Source of the DNA: Campylobacter corcagiensis
GTDB lineage: Bacteria > Campylobacterota > Campylobacteria > Campylobacterales > Campylobacteraceae
DNA length: 64,000 bases
Assembly (NCBI RefSeq): GCF_013201645.1
Contig: NZ_CP053842.1
Span: forward strand, 1,302,001 to 1,366,000
Reading direction: 5' to 3'
Shown here in pieces: positions 33,114-41,213 of this stretch (position 1 is the first letter of the stretch; the number at the start of each line of letters is the position of its first letter). The translations under genes were made by a program, and so were the position numbers. A model generated the notes under the pieces. It saw only the letters and a list, made by a program, of their open reading frames with translations, was not told the DNA's origin and did no database searches.

Positions 33114-34271
33114 ATGAAAAATTTAGAAAAAAATAAAAATATATATCTTCATAAAGGTAGATTTTATATTGATTGTCAAAAAGATGGCGTTAGGATACGC
33201 CGTTCTACTGGTCTTAAAAAATCAGCTCTAGCTTTTAATTTCATTCGCCAAAATTACGAGATGTTTCTTGGCTCTCGTGCAGATATAGAACAAGCTCAGC
33301 GTGAATATTATAAGCTTGAGGACGAACAGGTTGATCGTAGGCTAAGAAAAGGGGAGGAAAGCACTAAATCTATAAAAAATACGAGTGAATTTAGCTTTGA
33401 TAGTGTTATTGATAAAGTCTTGCAAGAGAAATCATTTTTAAAGGATAAAACTGTTAATTTTTATCGTACGATGAGTAATGTGGTTAGTGATTTTTTGGAA
33501 AATAAGGATATTTATTATTTATCTGACTTTGAAAGGCATCACAGCGTTGAATTTGTGCAGTATTGCAAGGATAGGGGCTTAAAAGAGAGCTCTATTGGTG
33601 GCTATTGCTCTTTTTTTAAGATGCTATTTCGTTATGCTGTTAATAATGATTTAATCCCTAAAAATCCATTTTTTATTCCTAGGTTTAAACAAAAATACGA
33701 GCCACAAGAGGCTGATAAATTTGTGCCATTTAATCTTGATGAGATTTTGACTCTTATTAGAAATGCTGATGATGAAGAGCTTAGGTTATTTTTAGTTGTT
33801 GCGTTCTTTACTGGTGCTAGGACTGGTGAGATTTTTGCTCTTACTTACGCTGATCTTGATTTTAAAAATAGACAAATTCGTATCAATAAAACTCTTTCTG
33901 ATTTAGGTGTTGTCGATTCACCTAAAACTAAATCAAGCAATAGAATTATTGATATGCTTGATATTGTATATAAAGAGCTTATAAAACTTGATAGTACTAA
34001 TAAAAATGAACAAATTTTCAAGCTGTCTCGCTCTATGATTAGAGTCAAATTCAACAATTTACAAGAAAAACTTGGCTATAATAAGCGTAGGCTTTATGAT
34101 ACTCGTCACTCTTTTGCTTCTGTGATGCTAAGTCGTGGTGAAGAGCCTATGTGGGTTGGTTGCAAAATGATGGGGCATAAGGATTTAAATGAAACTTATC
34201 GCTCTTATGCCAAATATCTACCCAAGGAAGTTAAAAAAAGAGCTACTTTTTTAAATAATGTTGTCATATAA
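33114..34271 (+). CDS. int: Tyrosine recombinase (integrase)
   Basis: 385 residues. The N-terminal arm-binding-like domain (RFYIDCQKDGVRIRRSTGL) and core-binding domain precede the catalytic domain. Catalytic residues: R236 (ARTGE), K273 region (KTKSSNR), R331 (YDTRHSF), H355 (MGHKD) and nucleophile Y365 (YRSYAKY). The first box II residue is Tyr328, not His. The spacing from H355 to Y365 is ten residues, as in other Campylobacter phage-type integrases. It probably integrates the element at a tRNA gene, but the att sites are not adjacent. Confidence 0.9.
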   Translation: MKNLEKNKNIYLHKGRFYIDCQKDGVRIRRSTGLKKSALAFNFIRQNYEMFLGSRADIEQAQREYYKLEDEQVDRRLRKGEESTKSIKNTSEFSFDSVIDKVLQEKSFLKDKTVNFYRTMSNVVSDFLENKDIYYLSDFERHHSVEFVQYCKDRGLKESSIGGYCSFFKMLFRYAVNNDLIPKNPFFIPRFKQKYEPQEADKFVPFNLDEILTLIRNADDEELRLFLVVAFFTGARTGEIFALTYADLDFKNRQIRINKTLSDLGVVDSPKTKSSNRIIDMLDIVYKELIKLDSTNKNEQIFKLSRSMIRVKFNNLQEKLGYNKRRLYDTRHSFASVMLSRGEEPMWVGCKMMGHKDLNETYRSYAKYLPKEVKKRATFLNNVVI

Positions 34272-34542
34272 AATTTAAAATTTAGACATATTTTTAAGAA
34301 AGTATGCTATAATGTGGATAAATTTAATTAAAAATAGAATACTTTTACAGCTTTAAGTGTATTTATAGCCCCATTTATTGGCTATATAGCTTATTAAATT
34401 AAGTTTTGTCTTGTTGTAATTAACTCTTCATAGGAAGCTTTTTAGCTTTTCAATTTATTTTTTAGTTTTATAGCTTAATTGTCTTAATAACACGAAAAGT
34501 CATTTTCTTATAATAAGGAGCTCAATGTATAGGTAGGGTGCA

Positions 34543-34579
34543 GTGAAATATGATATAATCAGCAAAATAAAGGAGCTAA
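34543..34579. repeat. 37-bp direct repeat with promoter and RBS, copy A
   Basis: Matches 39231-39267 at 32 of 37 positions (offset 4,688). It includes TATAAT (34554-34559) and AAAGGAG. Here no gene follows; in the other copy a small gene does. Confidence 0.6.
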
Positions 34580-34653
34580 ATTCTAAATTTGATTGATGGT
34601 TAAATTTGGTGTTTTAAGTATTTTACATCTTTTCATCTTAAAGATGATTATTA

Positions 34654-34760
34654 CTAATAGGTTTTAATCCCTTTTTCACGATATATTTTATTTAGTCTAG
34701 TATTAAACTCTACTAGTTTTTATTTTTCCACTTTTGCTTATTAAATGTTGCTTCACTCAT
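34654..34760 (-). pseudogene. Short frameshifted ORF
   Basis: From an ATG at 34760 with AAAAAGGA upstream, the frame reads MSEATFNKQKWKNK, then hits TAG. A one-base shift in the A-run continues as LVEFNTRLNKIYREKGIKTY to a stop at 34654. The continued part reads like real protein, so a small gene may have lost one A. The full product would be about 35 residues; no family is recognised. Confidence 0.3.
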
Positions 34761-34784
34761 TGTTTATCCTTTTTAATTTTTAAT

Positions 34785-36137
34785 TCAGTTTTTAGATTTA
34801 TCTTTGTCAAGATAAATCACCTTATTTGGATTATCTCTATTGTAGTATACAAATCCACTAACTTCTTTTATTTTACTTATCCAGTTTTTATAGTTTATAA
34901 CTTCTTTTGTTGATTTAAATGTACTATTTTCATCAGGACAAAATTCATTGTAAGCCTTTAGTGTTTTTGGTCTAAATCTATTGTATTCTTCTTTTGAAAT
35001 AGGTATTGCTTTTGACTCTTCTTTTCTATATTGTTTTAATCTTTCAATAGCCATAAAATTTCCATAATACAAATCGTAATCGTCTTTGACAAAATTGATT
35101 TTGTTTTGGTAACACTCATCATACTCTTTTTTCATTAGCTCTTTTGATGGTTGTCCTGAGATATTGTGTTCTAGGAGTAAATTTAGCATTGGTTCGTGGT
35201 TTGGGATATCTTCTAGGGGTTTATATAAACTATGATCATAGCGTAATTCATCCATAGAAAGATTATAGTCAAACATTTCACGCTTTGATTGTTTTGTAGT
35301 TTCCATTATATCATCAATATCTTCTTTTGTAAAAATATCATTTATGGAATTTCCAACTTCTACTTGGTCGTATTCATTTATATGATTATAAGTGTATGGT
35401 TTATAACCACTATCTAATGCTAATTTTGCAATTTCATAAGAGTTACTATAAACTAAATAGTCAAAAACATAAACTGCTGGTTTAGAATGGTCGTGATTGA
35501 ACTCTATATCTTTATAGATAATTTCAACATTATCACCATCTATTATTAATTTTTCAATATTGTAATAATTTGGTAAATTTGTTAAATAATATTGTATAAC
35601 TTTTGATTCTTCAAATTTAATCCCATTATTAAGTAAAATTTTAACTACTCCTATACTATTCATAGATAAAGCATAAGCAAAAGGGTTTAAACCTTGCTCA
35701 TCTTTAGCTCTGATATTTGCACCAAGATTAATTAACTCTTTTGTTGTGTTTTTATCTCCCCAAAAGCTAGCATACATTAATGGCGTAACTCCACCATACA
35801 GTCTATAATCAACACTAATATTATTATCTTTCATAAAAGATAAAATTTTATTTGTATTTTTTGACTTAAGAAGTTTTTTAAGCTCTATATCTTTAAGTGG
35901 CTCTTCAACTATATTTGGCTTTGAGTTATAATCTATATCCCAGTATCTAAATCCAAAGCTATTAATTTCATCTTGAGTTACATACTTTGAAATTTCAGAT
36001 CCTGGTTTGATGACAGTATCAGCTGTAACTGTGAAGTGTGATTTATTATTATCATCACAAGATGAAAGTATTAGTGTTAATATTATTAAGTTTATAAATT
36101 TAAGTGAGTTTATTGAGTTTGTAAAGATTTGTTTCAA
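34785..36137 (-). CDS. Ankyrin-repeat lipoprotein
   Basis: 450 residues from a TTG with AAGGA seven bases upstream. Signal peptide with lipobox ILSSC. Ankyrin units start near residue 112 (GVTPLMYASFWGDKNTTKEL) and 145 (GLNPFAYALSMNSIGVVKIL); two to three repeats can be followed. The C-terminal 200 residues are polar and unique. It is divergent from the hlyD-tolC genes. Ankyrin lipoproteins of this sort may bind partner proteins in the periplasm or act as immunity factors, but no function is shown. Confidence 0.7.
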   Translation of the reverse strand: MKQIFTNSINSLKFINLIILTLILSSCDDNNKSHFTVTADTVIKPGSEISKYVTQDEINSFGFRYWDIDYNSKPNIVEEPLKDIELKKLLKSKNTNKILSFMKDNNISVDYRLYGGVTPLMYASFWGDKNTTKELINLGANIRAKDEQGLNPFAYALSMNSIGVVKILLNNGIKFEESKVIQYYLTNLPNYYNIEKLIIDGDNVEIIYKDIEFNHDHSKPAVYVFDYLVYSNSYEIAKLALDSGYKPYTYNHINEYDQVEVGNSINDIFTKEDIDDIMETTKQSKREMFDYNLSMDELRYDHSLYKPLEDIPNHEPMLNLLLEHNISGQPSKELMKKEYDECYQNKINFVKDDYDLYYGNFMAIERLKQYRKEESKAIPISKEEYNRFRPKTLKAYNEFCPDENSTFKSTKEVINYKNWISKIKEVSGFVYYNRDNPNKVIYLDKDKSKN

Positions 36138-36159
36138 ATTTTAGTCCTTAATAGTAATG

Positions 36160-36188
36160 TATAAATTTGTATATGATACAAATTTATA
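36160..36188. promoter_or_regulatory. 29-bp palindrome (probable operator)
   Basis: TATAAATTTGTAT-ATG-ATACAAATTTATA is perfect over both 13-bp arms. It lies 22 bp upstream of the ankyrin lipoprotein start. A half-site TAAATTTGTAT recurs at 36257-36267. The position between two divergent genes suits a dimeric repressor. A transcript hairpin is the alternative. Confidence 0.6.
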
Positions 36189-36407
36189 ACTTTTGAAATT
36201 ATAAATCTTTTTAGTTATATTTTGATTACTTATTGTTAATATTTTTATATTTTTTGTAAATTTGTATCTTTTCCATAGAAATTTCTAAATAAACTAAAAA
36301 TAGCGTCTTATATTTAAGGTAAATAAGTTAAAATTTAATAAACATTATGTTACATATTAATAATTTAATAATGGTGGATATTTTAACCACTTGTAAAATA
36401 GGAATTT

Positions 36408-37709
36408 ATGTTTAAAATATTTAAAAAATTTAGTGATGATTCTTATGAGTTTAAACCATTACTTATTGAGATAGAAGATAAACCAGTTAATCCCCTTGGT
36501 AAAAGCATACTTTGGATAGTAGTAGCTATAATTGTTTTTGGAACTTTGTGGTTATTTTTAGCTAAAGTTGATGTTGTAGTTAGTGCAAGAGGTAAGGTAA
36601 TACCAAGTGGAGAGATAAAGATATTAAAACCACTTGAAAATGGCATTGTTTCAAAAATATTCATTAAAGAAGGAGACAGGGTTGATAAAAACACTACTCT
36701 TATGCAAATAGACCCAACTGTAAGTGAAGTAAGTCTTAGCGTAAAAGAGTTAGAACTACAAACACTTAATATGAGTATAGAAAGATTATTAGCTTTAAGC
36801 TATGATGAAAATCTTACTACTCCTTTAAATAAATATGAACAAAGCCTTTATTTAAACCAAAAAAATAGCTATTTAAATTCAATCTTACAGTATAATCTAA
36901 AAGTTGATCAATTAATTTCAAATTTAAAAGCTATAAACTCTGAAATATTAAATTTAGAACTTCTTTTTAAAAGCTTAAAAGATAGAGTAAGTAGATTAGA
37001 AAAAGTTAAAGATATAATAGCTTATAAAGAGTATGAATCTGCTAAAAACGAACTAAATGATATAAAAAACAAACTCGCAGTTGCAAATGAGAATAAAAGC
37101 CAAACTACAAAGAAAATTGATGAATTAAAAAGGGAAATTTTAGTTTTTAAAGAGAGCACCAAATCAAAATATCTAGACGAATTAGTAACTAAACAAAAAC
37201 AAGCAGGTGATTTAAAAGCTCAAATTAATGCTTTAAAATTTCAAGGTAAAAACCAACTTATAAAATCTCCTGTTAAAGGCTATGTTGGAAAGCTAATGGT
37301 AAATACCGAAGGTGGCGTGGTAACTACAAGTGAGACGCTTTTATCAATAATACCTTCTAATACACCTTTAATAATAAAAGCTACGGTTTTAAATAAAGAT
37401 ATAGGCTTTCTTAAACTAGATCAAGATGTAGCCATTAAGGTAGATACATTTAATTTTCAAAAGTATGGAAAATTAAATGGCAAGATAATTCATATAGCAA
37501 ATGATGCTATAAAAGATGAAAATTTAGGTGAGATATATGAAGTAAAAATTAGTCTTGATAAAACTAATCTTATGGTTGAGGGTGAATTAAAAGATATTGA
37601 ACCAGGAATGAGTGTAACAGCTGAGATTAAAACAGGCAAAAGAAGAGTAATAGAGCTATTTATTTACCCGCTTATAAAATACCTTGATGAAGGATTAAGT
37701 GTGAGATGA
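36408..37709 (+). CDS. HlyD-family membrane fusion protein (type I secretion)
   Basis: 433 residues. One N-terminal membrane span at about 34-51 (SILWIVVAIIVFGTLWLFLA) is followed by the HlyD barrel-sandwich domain (GKVIPSGEIKILKPLENGIV; IFIKEGDRVDKNTTLMQID), a coiled-coil arm, and the second lipoyl half (SPVKGYVGKLMVNTEGGVV). It links an ABC exporter in the inner membrane to TolC. No ABC transporter gene is in reach. The AGGA before the start is close (five bases). Confidence 0.88.
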   Translation: MFKIFKKFSDDSYEFKPLLIEIEDKPVNPLGKSILWIVVAIIVFGTLWLFLAKVDVVVSARGKVIPSGEIKILKPLENGIVSKIFIKEGDRVDKNTTLMQIDPTVSEVSLSVKELELQTLNMSIERLLALSYDENLTTPLNKYEQSLYLNQKNSYLNSILQYNLKVDQLISNLKAINSEILNLELLFKSLKDRVSRLEKVKDIIAYKEYESAKNELNDIKNKLAVANENKSQTTKKIDELKREILVFKESTKSKYLDELVTKQKQAGDLKAQINALKFQGKNQLIKSPVKGYVGKLMVNTEGGVVTTSETLLSIIPSNTPLIIKATVLNKDIGFLKLDQDVAIKVDTFNFQKYGKLNGKIIHIANDAIKDENLGEIYEVKISLDKTNLMVEGELKDIEPGMSVTAEIKTGKRRVIELFIYPLIKYLDEGLSVR

Positions 37710-37918
37710 GAGATTTGGGCAAATATAAATTTAAATGTAAATTTAAGTATAAATTTAAAAGTAAAAATATAGCTATGTTTAATAATTTATTTAGATTATT
37801 TAATGCAATAATCCTTAAAAACAGTCTAATAAATTTAGTAAATAAGCTAATGCTTATTAAGTTAAAAGCTATAAACACTATTAGCTCTTTTAGTAAGACT
37901 TTAAAGGATAAAAGATGA
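37706..37918 (+). CDS. 70-residue strongly cationic protein
   Basis: Starts on an ATGA overlap with the hlyD stop and ends on an ATGA overlap with the tolC start, so it tiles exactly between them. Residues 6-20 alternate Lys with aromatic or small residues (KYKFKCKFKYKFKSK); the rest is an amphipathic Leu/Ile/Lys/Asn stretch. I count 18 Lys/Arg against 2 Asp. No signal peptide. It could be a secreted peptide, or a low-complexity filler that only looks coding. Confidence 0.45.
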   Translation: MRDLGKYKFKCKFKYKFKSKNIAMFNNLFRLFNAIILKNSLINLVNKLMLIKLKAINTISSFSKTLKDKR

Positions 37919-39234
37919 AAAAGCTTTTAATACTTATACTTCTTGTAAATTTAGCCACAGCTAATAAAAAACCAAATAATGATGAATATAGTTTCTTTTA
38001 CATACTTCATACAGCACTTAAAAACTCTGTAGTAATTGATATAGCTAAAAGTGATGTTAAAGCTAGTAAAGCCCAGTTAAAAGCTAGAAAAAGCACAAAT
38101 TATCCAAACTTTTATATAAGTGCTAATACAGGATATTCTAAAACTTATGATGATTATGCTGGGTCAGTTTATGTTGGAAATGATAATTTATCTAGTAACA
38201 ATGACTTTCAAAACTCAGTATCTTTAATTTTAAGTTATGATATATATAAATTTGGAAGTGATAGTTATGCTATAGAGGCAGCCAAAGAAGGAGTTAAGAG
38301 TAAAAATTATGAAGTTTGTGTAAAAGGTATTGAGTTATCTCTTGAAGTACTTAATGCCTATCATAGAGCTTTAACTTTAAAAAATAGAATTGAAATTTAT
38401 GAGAGTCTTAAGGTTATAAATGAGCTAATTAGCAGTTACTCCATAAGATTAAATGAAGCTGGAGAGTTAGATAAAATATCTACAACTAACAAAAAACTAG
38501 ACCTTGTAAATTTAAATTCTCAAATACTAAAATCAAAAACCGAACTTAGAGTTATACTAAATCATCTATCAGCCTTATCAAACTTAAATTTAGTAGAGTC
38601 TAACCTTCCAAAAAGTTTTAATGTAAGTTATACATATCCAAAATTTATTAAATTTGAAAACACTTATAAATCAAAATCTCTTGAAGCACAGGAAATGTCT
38701 GCTAAATATAGCATTACTTCAAATGAACGTTCTAAATATCCAACTATATCTTTATATGCTAGATATGACTTTTATGGTCAAGATAGAGATAACTTTGGCG
38801 GATCAATAAGTGATATGAAAAAACATGGATATAGAGTTGGGATAAATTTTACTTGGAGTTTGTTTGATGGATTTAGAAAAGATAGCGAGCTAGATTCTAG
38901 TAAAGCTCAGCTTGAAAGAGTTATCCTAGAAAAAAGACAAGCTAAATTAGAGTATGAAAAAGAAATTGCTGATTTATTAGCTTTTTTAGAAAACAAAGAT
39001 GAGACTGAAAATATCTTAAAAGAGCTAGTAAATGAGTCAAAGAAAAATGAAGCTAATATCAAACGCTTACAAAAAAGTGGAGAAAAAAGTAAATTAGAAG
39101 CACTTGATTCAACCATTAAAACCCTGCAAAACATAATAGAACTAACTGATTACAAACTAGAAAGTGAAGCTAAATTAATAAGGGCTGATATACTAGCAAA
39201 TCAAGGAGCTGGATGTATAGGAGCAGTAGAGTGA
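37915..39234 (+). CDS. TolC-like outer membrane efflux protein
   Basis: 439 residues. Signal peptide (MKKLLILILLVNLATANK), then the TolC/OEP repeat pattern: long alpha-barrel helices (e.g. ANSDVKASKAQLKARKS-like at 50-70; YGIEAAKEG) and beta-barrel strands (SVSLILSYDIYKFGSD; YRVGINFTWSLFDGFRK). It would form the outer channel for the HlyD protein. AGGA precedes the ATG by seven bases. Its stop lies inside the 37-bp promoter repeat. Confidence 0.85.
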   Translation: MKKLLILILLVNLATANKKPNNDEYSFFYILHTALKNSVVIDIAKSDVKASKAQLKARKSTNYPNFYISANTGYSKTYDDYAGSVYVGNDNLSSNNDFQNSVSLILSYDIYKFGSDSYAIEAAKEGVKSKNYEVCVKGIELSLEVLNAYHRALTLKNRIEIYESLKVINELISSYSIRLNEAGELDKISTTNKKLDLVNLNSQILKSKTELRVILNHLSALSNLNLVESNLPKSFNVSYTYPKFIKFENTYKSKSLEAQEMSAKYSITSNERSKYPTISLYARYDFYGQDRDNFGGSISDMKKHGYRVGINFTWSLFDGFRKDSELDSSKAQLERVILEKRQAKLEYEKEIADLLAFLENKDETENILKELVNESKKNEANIKRLQKSGEKSKLEALDSTIKTLQNIIELTDYKLESEAKLIRADILANQGAGCIGAVE

Positions 39235-39267
39235 AATATGCTATAATTAGCAAGATAAAGGAGTTAG
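39231..39267. repeat. 37-bp direct repeat with promoter and RBS, copy B
   Basis: Partner of 34543-34579. TATAAT at 39242-39247 and AAAGGAG a few bases before the ATG at 39269. It starts on the tolC stop codon, so the copy boundary is at the gene end. Confidence 0.6.
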
Positions 39268-39268
39268 T

Positions 39269-39529
39269 ATGAAATACACATTAGTTGCAGTACCTAATGA
39301 TAAAATGGATGTTTTAAAAGAATTTATGTCAAATTTGAAAATAAATTTCACAGTATTTAAAGAGGATTTTCCTAAAAAGCAAGATGATAGTGAAGATGAG
39401 AAATTTGAAGAGATAATGGGTTTTGCTGGATTATTAACTGGAGACTTCACTGACTTAGACGCAAACCAATCTTTTATTCTTAGACCAACTTTATTTTCAA
39501 GAGTTATGCCTAAATATTTTTCTTCTTAA
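39269..39529 (+). CDS. Small protein, possible antitoxin-like
   Basis: 86 residues with an AAAGGAG site. The first half reads as a beta strand plus helix (MKYTLVAVPNDKMDVLKEFM), the middle is acidic (EDFPKKQDDSEDEKFEEIM). This is the general look of small antitoxins that bind their own promoter, but I do not recognise the family. The last 20 residues (SFILRPTLFSRVMPKYFSS) look foreign and may be read-through after a truncation. Confidence 0.4.
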   Translation: MKYTLVAVPNDKMDVLKEFMSNLKINFTVFKEDFPKKQDDSEDEKFEEIMGFAGLLTGDFTDLDANQSFILRPTLFSRVMPKYFSS

Positions 39530-39612
39530 CTAAAGTTATTTATAGTTATACTTTCTTGCGATTCATCGTGAGTAACTTTAAGCTCACTTCCGTTTAGATA
39601 ATATGTATGGCT
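39526..39612 (-). pseudogene. Possible 3' remnant of an RTX-like secreted protein
   Basis: On the minus strand, 28 codons remain before a TAA: SHTYYLNGSELKVTHDESQ, then ESITINNFS. The segment YYLNGSELKVTHD...SITINNFS resembles the final strand pair of RTX/haemolysin-type cargo, where a hydrophobic, Asn-rich end follows G-s-d-L repeats. A stop codon precedes it, and the IS1595 remnant lies next to it. Very short, so the call is tentative. Confidence 0.35.
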
Positions 39613-39644
39613 CTAGACTAGCAACCCTTTCTTTTTCAATAGAT

Positions 39645-40338
39645 TTATAAGTATATTATGTCAATTAATTTTTCATCCTTTCTCCATCTAAATTCACACT
39701 CTTTTTTACTTCGCTATGCTCGTAAAGATACTGCACTACTAGGAAGTGTAGTTCAAAATTTACTTTTACACCATTAAATTTAGCAAGTCTTCTTTTAGTA
39801 AAACCCCAAAAACTAAGAGTATCATTTATATGTATATACCCTTCTAGTGCAAACTTATTCTTACCATGATTAACTCTTTATCATATCCACGCCAACCATC
39901 AGTATAGATTATACTTTTAGGATCTATTTTACGTCTTATAATGCCTTGTAGTGTAGCTTTTTTAACATCTGATACTATTTAAAAGTATTTACTTTGCCAT
40001 CTCTTAAAAATATTCCAAATACAGGTTGCTTTATAGTTCCCCCACCTCTTTTTAGTTTAGTTTTATTTTTTCTAGTAGGACCTTCTGCTTGCAGTTACAA
40101 GCTTTAGTGAAGTAAAAAGTAGCTTTCATCTAGTTCTATATGTCCTATTAGATTATCAAATTTTTCCATTTGATACTCATATATAGCTTGTCTAAAAATA
40201 TTAAAATATCTATTTATTGTATTTCTATATAATAGCTAATAATTTGCTTGTAGTAACCCAGTTTATATCTAAAATAAAATACTTAGTTATTTTTTTCTTT
40301 TTATAAGTGCTTAAAGTACCATTGTTTGGTTGTTTCAT
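39645..40338 (-). pseudogene. IS1595-family transposase remnant
   Basis: In three frames the minus strand spells consecutive transposase parts: KFDNLIGHIELDESYF, KLKRGGGTIKQPVFGIFLRD, KVNTF, QGIIRRKIDPKSIIYTDGWR, HINDTLSFWGFTKRRLAKFN, and CEFRWRKDEKLIDIIYL. The DES, the DG and the FWG blocks are those of the IS1595 DDE-type group. At least four frameshifts and several stops are present, so it is dead. A perfect 8-bp inverted repeat (40340-40361) and GGGTCTAAGC lie at the start side; the terminal repeats are not fully resolved. Confidence 0.8.
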
Positions 40339-40604
40339 AAGCATTATTATATCATAATGCTAGCTTAGACCCAGTATTTAATTTACGCTTTTTATTTTTT
40401 ATCAAAAGCAAATTTTACTACAAGATGAATACATAATTACATTATTTCAGATAAAAGTTTTATATATAAAAATCTTAAAAATCTATTTTATTTTATGTTT
40501 ATTTAGTAAGTAAAAAAGTATTATTTGTTTATGAAATTTTTGATAAAAATCGTTTTTTATTAAAAACATTTTAAAACTAAAACTATTTTTTAAATAAAGG
40601 GGTC

Positions 40605-40666
40605 TTAGGGGAAACTTTCTCCTAACGAGGTTATTTGTCTGACTTGTCGGACAAATAGTATCCTCG
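40605..40666. other. Two adjacent hairpins next to tRNA-Asn
   Basis: TTAGGGGAAA-C-TTTCTCCTAA (40605-40625) is a 10-bp inverted repeat with one G-U. It is followed at once by an outer stem CGAGG/CCTCG (40626-40630, 40662-40666) around an 11-bp stem ATTTGTC..GACAAAT (40633-40643, 40646-40656). GC-rich structure in AT-rich DNA. It could be a terminator pair, a small structured RNA or an island-end element. Confidence 0.5.
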
Positions 40667-40943
40667 CCCAGCAAGTGTGATTATTTTTTAATAATATGAA
40701 AATTTATCTTTTTCAATAAAACTCTTATGGTATATTTAAAAAATTCCTCTTTCATTCAAAAACCCAAATTTTTATGAGTGAATTTAAAATATGGCTGCTT
40801 AAAATGATTTATAGAAATACACAATACATTATAATTCAGATAAAAACAAAGGGGAAATGAAGGGGAAAAATAGATTTTTTATGAAACTTAAAATTGCCAA
40901 AATGTCCTAAAAATGGAGATTTGAAAGTGAAATTTTGTAATAA

Positions 40944-41018
40944 TGGCTCCGGATGTTGGATTCGAACCAACGACCAATCGGTTAACAGCCGACTACTCTA
41001 CCGCTGAGCCAATCCGGA
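40944..41018 (-). tRNA. tRNA-Asn (anticodon GTT)
   Basis: The minus strand folds into a complete cloverleaf. Acceptor TCCGGAT pairs with ATCCGGA, followed by G and CCA. The D-arm has GCTCAGCGGTAGAGT, the anticodon loop reads CTGTTAA (GTT, Asn), and the T-arm has GGTTCGAATCC. The 3' end is at 40944, facing the accessory zone, and it is the natural place for an attachment site. Confidence 0.95.
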
Positions 41019-41213
41019 ACACATAATATCTTTTAAAAAAAGAAATAGAAGTATAGCTTAAATTTTATACTTTGTCAAGTGGTTTTTTAAATTTAAGCAA
41101 AATTTAAGTAGTAAAAAATAAAAAAATATCTTATGTAAATAAAAATATTATTCTTAAGTTTATAGATTTGTTGTATAATAATTAATATTTAATTTAATTT
41201 TAAAGGATTTTAT

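Larger units (their letters stand above)
34272..34784. other. Non-coding stretch after integrase
   Basis: It carries a good minus-10 (TATAAT, 34308-34313), a 7-bp hairpin (34364-34386), a second small hairpin followed by T (34434-34449), a promoter-like 37-bp repeat (34543-34579) and a tiny frameshifted ORF (34654-34760). I see no full gene. Confidence 0.5.

Noticed and set aside
32771-34539. TAGGTAGGGT at 32771-32780 and 34530-34539 as att repeats around int
   Set aside because: Ten bases only, no structure, and not related to the tRNA end; noted but too weak.
36408-39234. S-layer secretion genes (sapE/sapF)
   Set aside because: Only family-level HlyD and TolC features are visible. No sapD-type ABC gene or S-layer gene is nearby, so a specific name is not justified.
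40605-40666. Integron attC site
   Set aside because: The expected GTTRRRY core and paired RYYYAAC boxes are not in place, and no integron integrase is in the window.
40483-40674. Minus-strand ORF of 63 codons over the hairpins
   Set aside because: It is made of the hairpin and A/T runs, has no ribosome site and no recognisable protein character.
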